Positions 11,371 to 23,200 of a stretch of DNA of 64,000 nucleotides are shown one piece after another (the stretch's first letter is position 1; every line of letters begins with the position of its first letter). Both the position numbers and the translations under genes were made by a program. Origin of the DNA: Symsagittifera roscoffensis (Eukaryota > Xenacoelomorpha > Acoela > Convolutidae). The notes under the pieces are model-generated. The model ran no database searches. It was not told the origin of the DNA and worked only from the letters and a program-made list of their open reading frames with translations. The stretch spans positions 15,421,949-15,485,948 of the forward strand of contig NC_087066.1 of assembly GCF_963678635.1 (NCBI RefSeq), in the 5' to 3' direction.

Positions 11371-13840
11371 TTTGTTTTATTATTCAACAATTCAGTATCT
11401 CATGTTAAGAAAGAAGGTTGTTAGTGACGGCGGTGATTGAGAATGAACATGCATTTTATTTATATTACGTACGTTTACAGTGACCGCAGAAAATTTTTCG
11501 AGACAAGCGAAAAACTTTCAAGATCCAAAAAATTAATTCCCGCCAGGGAACCAGCATTCTGAGACTATGTTTGGTAAAATCCTAGTTGGGAGGCCGAAAA
11601 ATTTTTTGGATCTTAAAATAAGGATCCCAGCACTTTTCGGTGATAGTGAGCAAAGCGCTGCGAAAAATAAAAAATCCTCGCCCTTGGATCCGAGGCGGCT
11701 AACTACTAGTTCCCTACTGGAAATTTAAAAAAAATGCGACAAAAAAAATTAATACTTTTTTGCTAGATTCTGCGGATTTTAAATAGAATAAAAATTATAC
11801 AAATTCGGGCCTTACTTCGCAAAAACCTTGCAAGGTTTGCATTCTGAGTACACTAAGGAGTACCACGTATGTTCAAGATTTGAACAACGTTTAGCTTGGT
11901 CTTGCAAGTAAGTTGTTATTAATTAAAACACTCAGGCGACTAGAGGAACTCCTCAATAAAACAGGATGGGAAATAATCAGTTTGAAATGATAAAATTCAG
12001 AAAAAAAAACATAACTTGTATGATCGATTTTCACGACTGATATAACAATGAGAAAAGATTTTCTGGAGATTTAAATAGATTTATTTTCATTATTCACAAA
12101 TCCATTATAATCCATTATGATTGATTATAATCCAATTTTATTTTCCAAATAGCAGATTTTTTGTTATTAAAAATCGGTACTACAGATAATTTTTGTAGAT
12201 GTGAAGTCTCGATTCAGTTTTTTTTGCAACGTTCTGCAAAACTAGAAACCGATAAACACGTCTATCCTCGTGTGCAACCCCATCAACATTTGACAAAATA
12301 TCAAGATGCCCACACCTACTGTTCCATAAATTGAGGGTAAAAATCAATAATTCGAGTATGTAATCAAACTATGAGAGACTGAAAGTATTAAAGAAAAATT
12401 TTCAACAGAAAGTTTTAAATTATGATAAGGAGTTTCTCCGCCATCAAAATAAGCCAACAACTTCATATTGAAACAAGGATGACCGTGCATCAATGCGAAG
12501 ACCTCAAACTTCCAGCTGCAATTTAAAACCAGTTTAAAGGTACTTCAGTTGAAAAATTGACGAAAAAAAAGGAGAAAAAAAACCTTTTTTTTTTCTTTTT
12601 TTTGTATACTTTACCTCTACCAACACGCTAATATAAACTACGAAGGGATACATTTAGCTTCTTGTATCTTAAGAAAACGACAAAATGATCCAATTCAATT
12701 CAATTTGGAACGCAATCCTTACGTTTGTTATAAGAAAGCAATATATATCGCGCGTTAATTATCCCAAATTGACCAAATGAGCAATTTTTACACCCCCCTA
12801 ACCGTACAAAAAATTTTCTCAGCTAGATAATCGTTTTAAAAACGACATCAAGAAAGCAATATCTTTCAGAGTGTATATAAATATTCCGTCAAAAATGTAT
12901 AGTTGAAAGGTCAAAAGCTGACTGACCAAAAAAACCTTCCCAAGGATAAAATTTCCGCATTTTCTTCAGATGCTAGAACAACAATAGATTGAGCATAGTA
13001 AGTTCAACTAGTTCATACTGAACTGTCACAATCAGTTCATTTCACAACTCTAGTTGAAAATTTAGGACATAATTTTGCTTTTTTTATTCAACTAGAGAAT
13101 AATTCAACTTTTTTTATTCAACTGCCCTTTAACTGTTCTTGGTTAATTTTTGGAAAATTAAATATTGGCAAAACTATGATTTTAAGGCTAATAGCATCAA
13201 AATCCCAGCGTTAAAAATTTAAGACCAATTAGCTTATTGCTTCAATTCAATTTGGAACGATTTTGTGGCGCGGGTTTTTGTAGTGCGGGGTTATTACTTT
13301 TAACTAGTTTTTTTTCTTCTGCCATTTGATGAAAAAGAAATAATATTTGCGCTTGGAATGTTTGTTTCTCTACACAGGTTCTGACTGTCTAACGAGCCAT
13401 TTTCGGCAAATTCTACAAAACAAGATCCAAAGTTCAAGATCGAAACAAATTTTCTTTTTTTTCTTTTTGTGACTTTCTGTTCAAATGTTACAAAAGAAAA
13501 AAATATGAGACTACTTTGGCGACTATTATTCAAATTGAGATAGTTACCGCGCGCTGCTCTTAAAACGTGGCATTTGCAATCATTTCAATTTGTTTTGATG
13601 GCATTTTTGTGTTTTAATGAAATGATAACATTTGAATTTGTGTTTTCCATATTGTGCGTGGATTTAGAAATTAAAACAGCAAAACTGAAACAAAAATATT
13701 TTAAATCAAACTGCTGTTTATATGAGGGAACAGACGGAACTTTGATTGCTTCGTCGGGATACTAGCAGGTTTTCTTAGTTTGTTTTTACCAGAATTCATC
13801 AGTTGGGCCTAAAAACGTTGAGGCCTAAACTAAAAGGGAA
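11371..13840. other. Non-coding stretch beyond the Polinton
   Basis: I see no gene. A 15-bp perfect inverted repeat (11,520-11,534 / 11,600-11,614) lies near the right end of the Polinton. A worn member of the dispersed repeat described at 13,841 covers roughly 12,600-12,960, recognisable by CGCGCGTTAATTATCCCAAATTG, and a further scrap of it lies near 13,235. Confidence 0.5.
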
Positions 13841-14364
13841 CAAGACTGCTCGTATCAGGGCGAAGCCCTGGATGTTCCGACTGCCTTTTGAGGTTTATGG
13901 AGCAGTAATAACAAAAAAAAATTAAATGTAATAAAATAAAACGAAATTTTTTTTTGTAAAATTTGAAATTTTTAAATGAAAAACATCCCCCCACACGCCA
14001 TATAAAGTACAAAAGGATAGATTTCGCTCCTTGTAAGAAATCAATTATGGCAAATAAGCTTCTTTCAACCATTTTGGAACGATTTCTAAGACGGGTTAAA
14101 TATCCACTTACGCGTTAATAGCGCGAAAAATTTCGCGCGTTAATTGTCCCAAATTGGTCAAAATAGCAATCTTTAAACCCCCATAACTTTACGAAAAATG
14201 GTCAGAGGTAAAATATCTTTTCAAATTTAAGCTCAGGAGAATAATAGCTTCCGAATGATATAATTTTTTTTTTGTCAAAAATGGCTTGTTAAGAAGTCGA
14301 AATTTGTCTGAAGAAAAAAAACCCACCCGAGCACAAATATTCCGTTACTTTTGTATCGAAAGTC
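13841..14364. repeat. Dispersed repeat, copy A (hairpin-headed family)
   Basis: Nearly the same sequence recurs at 36,661-37,194, and worn forms lie at about 12,600-12,960 and 38,850-39,330. Copy A begins CAAGACTGCTCGTATCAGGG, with the perfect hairpin CAGGGC-GAA-GCCCTG. It continues through CACACGCCATATAAAGTAC and CGCGCGTTAATTGTCCCAAA and ends near GTCGGAACAA. There is no open frame and no tRNA-like box A/B that I can find. It could be a SINE or a non-autonomous DNA element; the class is unknown. Confidence 0.6.
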
Positions 14365-14522
14365 GGAACAACAATTAACTGCTCAGGGTTTTTTCTAGAT
14401 CTTTGAAGTTTCAATGATGTGAAGTTATATGGACAGGTTCTTACGACGCGCAGAAATTCCAAGATTATAGAATTTTGATTTTGAATGTTTTAAGATGTTA
14501 TGAAAATTAATTGCGGTATCTT

Positions 14523-15310
14523 TCACAGAAACCGCACGAAATCATACTCCCACTCCTGGCCTAACCCACCAGAAAGGACGTCCTGAGCATGCTCTATAGC
14601 CGGCCTAACCCACCGCGCTACATCCACGCTTTGTGACCACACTTCTATTTTTAATAAGAGGTACTCAAGGGTGAGTAACTCTTCAAAATAACCGAACTAA
14701 AACAAAATGCTTTTATGAAAACAACTAACCAAAATCATAATTAAAACACTGAACTAATAAAAAGTTTTTAAAATGTAAATCATACTTTGCAGTATATAGA
14801 TCAGCATACAACAACAAAGACGAACATCCAAAGACAAAATGACCCCACTACACTCGAAAAAGAATGGCCAACCACAACCAATATGCCGTCCACAATCACA
14901 ACTCAAAAGATTTAGAGTACGACTTGACTTCGCAGAAAAGGACTTCATTAAACTAGACCAATGACCACCTCGATGTTCAAGTATACGTACAGATCCGAGT
15001 TACAAGGCATCCCCTCCACGCACAATCTCCACGCCATTCCCAGACGAGGTCGAACACAAAACAAGTTCTCTACATAAAACAGAAAAACCCGTCATAGCAA
15101 ACCATTCTGAAATCAGATTGATTTCGTTGGGAAACACCGTCGTTGTCACAAGAAGACACAACGATTGATGTCCCTAACTCCAGCGTCCTGGAACTTCTCT
15201 AACAAGAGAAACCGGACCAGAATACGATGATCGCCAAATACCAACGTCCATCATCCATCCTTTGAATTGCAGAAAGATAATTCTAAAGAACTCCGTAAAA
15301 CCCGGATGGG
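14523..15310 (+). repeat. Extra copy of the retroelement's 3' UTR, left of its 5' LTR
   Basis: This stretch is almost identical to 32,881-33,657, the end of the element's own 3' untranslated region including the polypurine tract just before the LTR. Finding it upstream of the 5' LTR means that a second element, or part of one, once lay head to tail on the left and shares this LTR. One ten-base difference (an extra stretch before CGGATGGG) explains most of the length difference. Confidence 0.8.
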
Positions 15311-15720
15311 TGGAGCTTGATCTAAACTATATTTTATGATTGGATAAATTAGATATTTTACCACTGTAAAGTATTTAATATTAATCAATCATGATCCATC
15401 TAACTAACAAACCACTTATTTGTAAGTGCTGAAATTAATTGTAATTTCAGCACCAGAGAGATTTGAATTTAACTTAGAAATTAGTTGCCTCTCCAAGAGA
15501 ACTTCAGCAGCCGCAACAAACCAGTATACCCTAGATCTATTGAGCCTAGCAGAGACTAGTTAAACACCCTGAGACTAGAAAGTATAAGAGTAAGATTAGG
15601 ATCGGTATTAGACTAAGAAGTTGCACGAATCTATCCGGCCGAAAATAAGATAGCGTGACGAGCAGACGGTGTACTCTATCCGAAATTACTCTATGACTTA
15701 ACCACATTGGTCCTAACTCA
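15311..15720 (+). repeat. 5' LTR of retroelement copy 1
   Basis: The 410 bp start TGGAGCTTGATC and end GTCCTAACTCA, giving canonical TG...CA ends. They match 33,658-34,067 (same length, about eight substitutions) and 53,655-54,062 of copy 2. The LTR start is fixed by copy 2, whose similarity begins exactly at this TGG, and by the purine-rich CGGATGGG just before it. Confidence 0.8.
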
Positions 15721-15745
15721 TCTGGTACGACCATAAGTCTCGAAT
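15721..15745 (+). promoter_or_regulatory. Putative primer-binding site
   Basis: Two bases after the LTR comes TGGTACGACCATAAG (TGGTGCGACCATAAG at 54,065 in copy 2). Starting with TGG right after the LTR is expected for a site pairing with a tRNA 3' end. Which tRNA is not clear to me. Confidence 0.5.
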
Positions 15746-16366
15746 AAGACCTTAATAGCTTAGATTTAACCAAAAATAGATTAGAATTTAGACAAAACAT
15801 TTTAAAAATGTTATACGATGATAATTTAATCGAAATGTCTCTACGACTCAATAGATCAGAGCCGATATTCCGAACGATAACATAACTACCCGGAATCGTA
15901 AGAAGACCTCGAACAAGAGACGACATACGCCAAAGTAGAAACTTACCATATAGTTATATGATAGTACGGCAAAAGCCAACACAAACTTTTATATTTAGAA
16001 TCTTATTAGCAATGAATTTAGATTTTCATTTGCAAACATAACAATCTTGAAGTCAATCTTCATAATCATTTCAGGCGCTAAACAAAATTACTAATATACA
16101 ATAACGATTGATAAAAAGATCTCAGATCGTTTTCTTAAATTCTGCAGTCTTATATAAAACATGTTTGAAAAATATTTATTGAAAATCAAAAGAAAAATTA
16201 GTAGCATGACAATAAACTGTTATCAATCATAAATCATCTGTTGTCCCAGCTTCATCACCTAAACATAACAGCAATCATAAGCTCACTAATATCATTAAAA
16301 AACTAAATCTTTTTCTTAAATAAATTTAAACCAATTTAAACTTAAATTCACTTAATTTTAAAATCA

Positions 16367-16452
16367 GATCATCAAGGCTTATCCTTGGATCTTAGTTAAT
16401 TTCCTATTTCACTAAATTCAGAAATCTGATCATCAAGGCCTATCCTTGGATC
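16367..16452 (+). promoter_or_regulatory. Paired stem-loops in the leader of copy 1
   Basis: Two near-identical 25-nt imperfect palindromes, GATCATCAAGGCTTATCCTT plus GGATC at 16,367-16,391 and again at 16,428-16,452 (one base different). Each can fold into a short stem with a five-base loop. The same pair occurs at 54,715-54,739 and 54,775-54,799 in copy 2. They are a candidate RNA signal, such as for packaging or export. The function is a guess. Confidence 0.5.
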
Positions 16453-16828
16453 AAAAAGAACAATTTTGTTCTCCCCCATCCACTTAGTGTCTAACGACCT
16501 CAAACGTCGATTCACTACCCAACCCTTCCAAAAAACCCAAGACTAATAGAAATTTTTCATAAAAACTAACCATTCAGATTAGGATAAACAGTGAAGAACT
16601 TCGGTTATTCATCCTTCACTTGAACCCTCCTCTTACCAGACCCAGGATAAATCTTAGACTTAGTAAGTTTAAAATAGTATCTAACGAACTACTCGCGTTC
16701 TAATTATACCTGAACCTTGTGGATCGACAAAAAGACCCAGGTTAAGCTAACCAAAAAATCGTAAGGAATAACAGTCTAAGAAAATAGAAATCATCTAACA
16801 ACTTTTTGCATCCCTCATCCTAAACCTT

Positions 16829-17296
16829 ATGTCATTCAAAAATCTAGGAAATAAACAAACAATCGTTTTACACAACTGTGAAATAGATAACAAAAAATAC
16901 GATCTTGTAATCACACCTCATACACAAACAGTTGGATATATTAGAACAAAACGACTAACAATAAAAAGAAAAATAATAAACAAACAAAGACAAATCACAC
17001 GAAAAAGATTTTCAAAAAATAGAAACGCATTTTCAGAATCAGACGCCAGCAATTTAGATGAAATCTATAAATTAAAAGAATCGATTGATAAAAATTGTCC
17101 CACTCACGATCAATTATATTTTTCCGACTCAGAAACAAGTTCAAATTCATCAAAAAGAGGAAAAAGAAGAATAAAAAAGCAATATAAACACAAACCACTA
17201 CACTTGTATCATTGGAATCAACCAATTAGACACATCGATAGTTATATATTAACAGTCACTAAACGAAAAAATGAGCCACAGCCATACTCAAAGTGA
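16829..17296 (+). CDS. Basic accessory-type protein upstream of gag (155 codons), copy 1
   Basis: A complete frame from ATG at 16,829 that overlaps the gag start (17,271) by 26 bases. Copy 2 has the same frame at the same place and length (55,315-55,782), with about 23 amino-acid differences. The protein is rich in Lys and Arg. A basic middle (KRKIINKQRQITRKRFSKN) is followed by an acidic-serine patch (YFSDSETSSNSS), then a second basic cluster (KRGKRRIKKQYKHK) that could bind nucleic acid or direct nuclear import. I know no family for it. The position recalls small regulatory proteins of complex retroviruses, but that is analogy only. The frame is intact here although gag-pol downstream is broken. 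Confidence 0.7.
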   Translation: MSFKNLGNKQTIVLHNCEIDNKKYDLVITPHTQTVGYIRTKRLTIKRKIINKQRQITRKRFSKNRNAFSESDASNLDEIYKLKESIDKNCPTHDQLYFSDSETSSNSSKRGKRRIKKQYKHKPLHLYHWNQPIRHIDSYILTVTKRKNEPQPYSK

Positions 17297-20200
17297 CGAT
17301 AGTCCAGATGACGAAGAGGTTTACCCCTTCCTCATAGATGCACCCGATAATAGAGGGCAGCATTACTTTTGCAAGAATTTACTCCTAAATTTGTTTGAAC
17401 CCGGAATCAGCCCATGCAAAGCAGAATTCCCAGATGTAAAATCAAAAGACAAATTATTGAACATTATCTGAAAGATATATGTAATTTAACACAACAATAC
17501 GGAATCTACACCATAGAATTCAGCACACCAAATCCGAATCACCGCAAATATGTAATTCAAACAGTCGATCTTGAATTAGAATTTTCAAAAGTATTCTTAG
17601 AATATATTAAAAGCATACAATATCATAACTCACAAAGAGCAAACTCCATTTTTACTAACGAAGTTTTTGCAATAAAATATAGCTATATTTCAATATTAGA
17701 AAAAACAGAATTTCAAAGTATCTCACCAACTGAGACATCCAAACATACAAAAGTACGACAGGAAATCACATTATTTTCAACTTTTCTACATATAATCAAA
17801 GAAAATTTCACTAAAGACGAGGTTTCACAACACACAAAACATGACTTACAAAAAATTTTGGCATGGTTTATAATAGATTATTTCACACATAATATAGACT
17901 TAATTTCACAAGCAAGAAAAAATTTCAGACCTCAAAATCCAAACGATGATACTGCCATCACAGAACAGTCAGACTACGTTTGGGACCCTGAATGGTCTCA
18001 TCATGCATTTATAAATATCCCACAATCAATCTCAAGCCAAGCAATAAGTACAATATCTTATCAAAGAGATTATGTGAGATTAGTACCACTGACCATTGAT
18101 GCAACACCATTAAACTACAATACATTTTTACCTGATACGCGAAATAACAGTTTAAATTCGACCGTAATACACAATGAAAACCTTAATGGAACTAGGATTC
18201 TTACACAACAAGATATCCAAACACCATCATACTTCATAAATGAAGAAATCGTCCAAACAACAACAACTACACAACAAAGTATTTCACCGATACGTCCAAA
18301 TTTAACAACACCAAAAAATACAAACACTTCACTGGCACAAGTAACCTTACAATCAACCGTTAAACCTTCGGTTGCTCCAAAATATTCACATATGGATTAT
18401 CAAACATATAGACCTATGACAGTACCGTCAAAAACACGAAGAACGTTCACAAGAAACACTTTTGCAGAACACAATTATAATTACGCACATTCGTCAAAAA
18501 CAAACTACCCCCCACGAAAAACTAATAATAATCATGTAAGTTCTCACTATTGGGATAACCCAATGACAACAACCAACTCAGTAAATTTTAGAACTAATTC
18601 ACATCCTCCACAGGATCGTAGTGAAAATTACCCATTCTTTCAACAAAATAAAAATAAAAAGCAAGCACCTCATCATACGGATTACTTATCATCTGATGAT
18701 GATTATTTACAACCAGATATTTTTGCACCGTATACCCAAGAATATCGCGGACAAGGAGCGCAAAAACCTTATACATATAATAGAATTTTTTCTCCAAATC
18801 TAACAGATACACGAAATCAACAAACGATACAAATGCAAAATCCAACTAATACACAATCTTTTCAACCAATTCAACCACAAAACCCAATGATTACACACTG
18901 GTATCAACCAACTCAAATGCAAAATGAAATACCACTCCCATATTACCTTCAACAACACGAAATAACAAAAAATCAACTTTCAAATTTTTCACAAATGCCA
19001 AATGCCGCAGAATCACTACAAATGACAATGACTCCATACCTTATGGATGGATCATCAATAACATCAAATAAACCACTAATGGTATTCACAGGAACAGATC
19101 CTGAATATCCTGTAGAAGATTATTTAAATGCAGTAACAGCAAATTTAATTTTAAATATAGGACCTGAACCAATTAATACACCACTACATCAAAATTGGAT
19201 ACATCGACGCACAGCGTTGATACAAACAACCTTAGATGGCGCAGCCCAAAAATGATTTTCAGTATTACCTATAGAAAAAAAATCAGATTGGAAAAGATTT
19301 ACACAAGAATTTTCAAAAATGTTTGACTCCGAAAGAAATAAACAACACCAAAGAATTTTATGTAATGAAATTCGCAGATTACCAAATGAAACCATCAAAC
19401 AATTAGCAGTACGTATCGAAACACTAGTTCGAAAAGCATATTCATTAAATACACATGACTATAAAAACACAAAAATGACAGAAATTTTAATGATGACCTT
19501 AACACCTCAATTAAGGAAAATAGCAATAAAAAAGAGAGCATCTCATCCTTCTTCAACTCGAGAGCCAGATTTAGATTTTCGAAAACTAGTAGACAAACTA
19601 GAGCAAGCGGAAATCACAATGAAACTTGAAAAAAACAGAAAATCTCAAACTACAATATGTTAATCGAATCGAAACAAACACTACAAATATCTATAACATA
19701 CAGGAATCAGATACAGACTTAGTTGAAAAAATCACTGAAATACTAAATCACTGAAATACTAAACTCGAATCAGATACAGACTTAGTTGAAAAAATCACTG
19801 AAATACTAAATATTTATGAAAAACACCCAAATTTTAAAGGCAAACCATCTTTCAAAAAATGGTGTAATTATTGCCGACGATACGGACATAGTATTTCTGA
19901 ATGTAGACAAAAACAACAAGATAACCAGAACAAACCTCAAAAGTATAAAGAACCAAATAAATCATTCTAACAATATATGAAGAAATATCAAAATCTACCA
20001 AACAAAAATGTATACAGCAACAACAGTTCAGGAAAACCACTTCCGAACAATACTAATTACACAAGGAATCAATCACCATATAACTCAAGTTATAGAGGAA
20101 GATCACCAGAACGAAGAAATACACAGAATTCTTCACAAAATCATTATAATCGACCAAATAGTCGAAATAACTACTCGAGATCAAATTCAAATACAACACA

Positions 20201-23200
20201 ATTTGTTTCTAGATCCAATTCCAAATCAAACCCAAGAAATAAAATTTATCCAAACAATCAATCACGAAACTCATCATATAACAGAAATAGAAACTATTCA
20301 AATAATCGAAACAGAAGTTATCGGAACAATCGAAATCAAAATTACCCGAACAATCAATCAAGAAACAACTCATATAACAGATCAAACTACCGCAGATCAA
20401 ACGACAATTATCAAAAACGATCACGACAAAATTCACAAAATCGAAAATCAAGTTATAATAATCGATATAGAAATTATTCTCAATCACCACATAGAAATAA
20501 TAACCATTATAATAATTCTAAACATCGCTACAGAAGTAATACACCCAAACATCAAAGACATATTAATCAAGTACAATCAACTGAAGAAACAACATCAGAC
20601 CCCCCAGGTATTGATGACACAGGAAATAACGAACTACAACTAAATCAAATAAACTGTGGATCATCAGACACAGAAAGTGATACAGAAAACACTATCTCCA
20701 TAAATATGATAGCAGTCGAAAACGACTACGAACCTATTATATATGAACAACTTTTTACATCACATATATATGAAAATCAATTGGAACTTCTTCACAATTA
20801 TTAATACCCATGAACCCATTAATACTACACAAACGGCACAGGAAGTAAACAAAATCAACACCGTAAATAAACCCAATGAAAATGACAAAACAAAATGCTT
20901 AAATACTAATCACATTTACCAAAATGTACAAAAAGAACAACCCAAAGAAAAAATTTGGACAATACCCTTTCTTTTAGAAAGTCCCAGAAACAAAGAATTT
21001 CAACCACCAGATCTTGAAATTGATTTTTTAATTGATTCAGGAGCAGAATCAAACATAATTAACATTCCCACATGGAATGAAATAAAAACATTACACCCAA
21101 AATTAACGCCTCTTGCAACCTCTAGTAAACTAGCAACAGCACAAGGATCAACATTAGTAAATTATGGAAAAGTTCAATTATTCCTTCTCCCCACAAGAAC
21201 AATGGAGCAAAATAAAATTCTAAACAAGCCATTTAAACAAATATTTCATATCACAGATATTAAACACAATATCATTGGCATACCATTTATCTCGAAATAT
21301 ATACCAACAATCAACATCTTGAATAGTAAAATACTAATCAAAGATAAGTATACAAAAACAAAAAACACAGCTCTAACATTTTTTCAAAGATTAAATAAAC
21401 AACCACCATTCTTTTCAAAATTTTATCCAACTTATAGCCAACAACGGAAACACCTGAAACCACTATCTGGAAATATATATAATTTTTCAATAAAACAAGT
21501 TCACCAATATGATAAAAATCAAAATTAACAACAACTCTTTATGTCAGACTTTGAATTCAAACCTATCCATAAGTTTTTCAAAATCACAATTTCATCTATA
21601 AAATATTTGAAAAATACGAATTCAGACATCATTTCGTTACATGTATATAACAACCCACCGTTCCAAGTTACATTACCCTTAGGACTTTTAGGATATTGCG
21701 AAACAAACGCTACAATATCACTCGTATATGAAAAAGCATACCGCGTAAATAATATACTCCAAGTATTAGATATTTGTCAATCCACAATTCTTAACGAAGA
21801 ACTATCCATAAATAGTATAATAAGCAATAAAGAGAGGAACACAGATAATTTCACAAAAACACCGTATTTTAAACCAACATTCAATATAACAAACTACACA
21901 AAAGAACAACAACAATTTTTGACGATGTTTAACTTTGAACACTCGCAAATTACACAAATCGAATTTGAAGAACTAGCAAAACAACTGTTAAAATATTCAA
22001 CAGTCTATGCAACATCAAAATTTGATGTTGGGAAAATCAGTTCATCACTCCATCTCCCGTTAAAACCTGACGCAGTTTTCAAAAAACAGAGAGCTAGTAA
22101 AGTACCAATTCATTTACACGCTAAGTAAATAGATTACTCGATATTTTAGAGCAATACAAAATTATCTCACCGGTAAACAAAGAAAAACAACCAAAAGGTA
22201 ACACATTTATTAACCCTGTTATCATCCTAGCAAAAGGAGAATCATTAAAAATAGTTTTAGACGCTAGATATCTCAATTCACTAATAGACGAATCAAAATG
22301 CAATTGGCCTATTGAACCAATACAAGTTTTTTTAACAAAAATAAACGGAAAATACTTTACAACCGCAGATATGAATAGTGCATACAATCAAATGCCACTA
22401 GATGAGCAATCACGACCTTCAACAATATGAAATCAACAATATGAATTCAACCGCCTATTCTATGGAATATCCATAGGACCAGCAGCATTTTCAGCTTTTA
22501 TGAGCAAAATTTTTAGACCACTAAAACTTAAGAAAAACGCAATCACCTATTTAGACGATGTTTTTATGCAATCACAGACAAAAGAAGAAATGTTTACAGC
22601 TTTAGAACACTATCATAAAATACTTCAGAACTAAAATCTGAAGGCCGCCCCCGATAAATCACACTTCTTTTTAACACGAGTTAAATTTTTAGGACATAAT
22701 ATAGAAAGAAAGACAATCACTCCAGTAAAATCACGCATTGATGCTATTCAAAAACTTCAACCACCAACAAACAAATTCCTTGGAATGTTAAATTTCTTAA
22801 GCAAATACGTTTATAAAATGCAATTATATTTAAGACCATTCTATAATATCCTCAGACAACAAAATAATTTTGAATGGAATACTGAACATCAAACACGATT
22901 TGAAGAAATTAAAAAACTTCTAACTGAACAAATTTCAAATACAATTCCAGATCCAAATCAACCATTCTATGCAATGTGCGATGCTTCAAATTTTGGCATC
23001 GGCGCAGCATTATTACACTCACACAATGTTACAAATAAAATGAACCTTATATCAGCAAATTCTCGATTATTCACTCAAGCAGAGCTACGACTCTCAACTT
23101 TAATGAGAGAATGTACAGCTATAATTTATACACTTACAGAATATGAATTTCTGATACTTGGATCAAAACATCCAACAGTTCTATTCACAGATCATAAACC

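Larger units (their letters stand above)
1..11400 (-). mobile_element. Degenerate Polinton/Maverick element (left end outside window)
   Basis: Minus-strand remains of the Polinton gene set lie together here: protein-primed DNA polymerase B, adenain-type protease, double-jelly-roll major capsid, basic core-like protein, minor capsid, rve integrase and packaging ATPase. Each was recognised from its own residues, and nearly all carry stops, frameshifts or deletions, so this is an old, inactive copy. From right to left on the minus strand the order is unknown gene, ATPase, two small genes, integrase, minor capsid, core, major capsid, protease, then (beyond a plus-strand gene) polymerase. Terminal inverted repeats were not found. 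The left end is beyond the window and the right end was set only by the last coding sequence at 11,370. The family call is secure; the boundaries are not. Confidence 0.85.

Noticed and set aside
14754..14948. Minus-strand 64-codon frame, repeated at 33,123-33,305
   Set aside because: It lies in the duplicated 3' UTR of the retroelement, so it occurs twice by duplication and has no protein features beyond that.
14523..15720. A 1.2-kb LTR for copy 1
   Set aside because: The direct repeat is 1.2 kb, but copy 2 starts at TGG 53,655, the ends TG...CA fit only the 410-bp part, and the upstream 0.8 kb includes the polypurine tract. It is 3' UTR.
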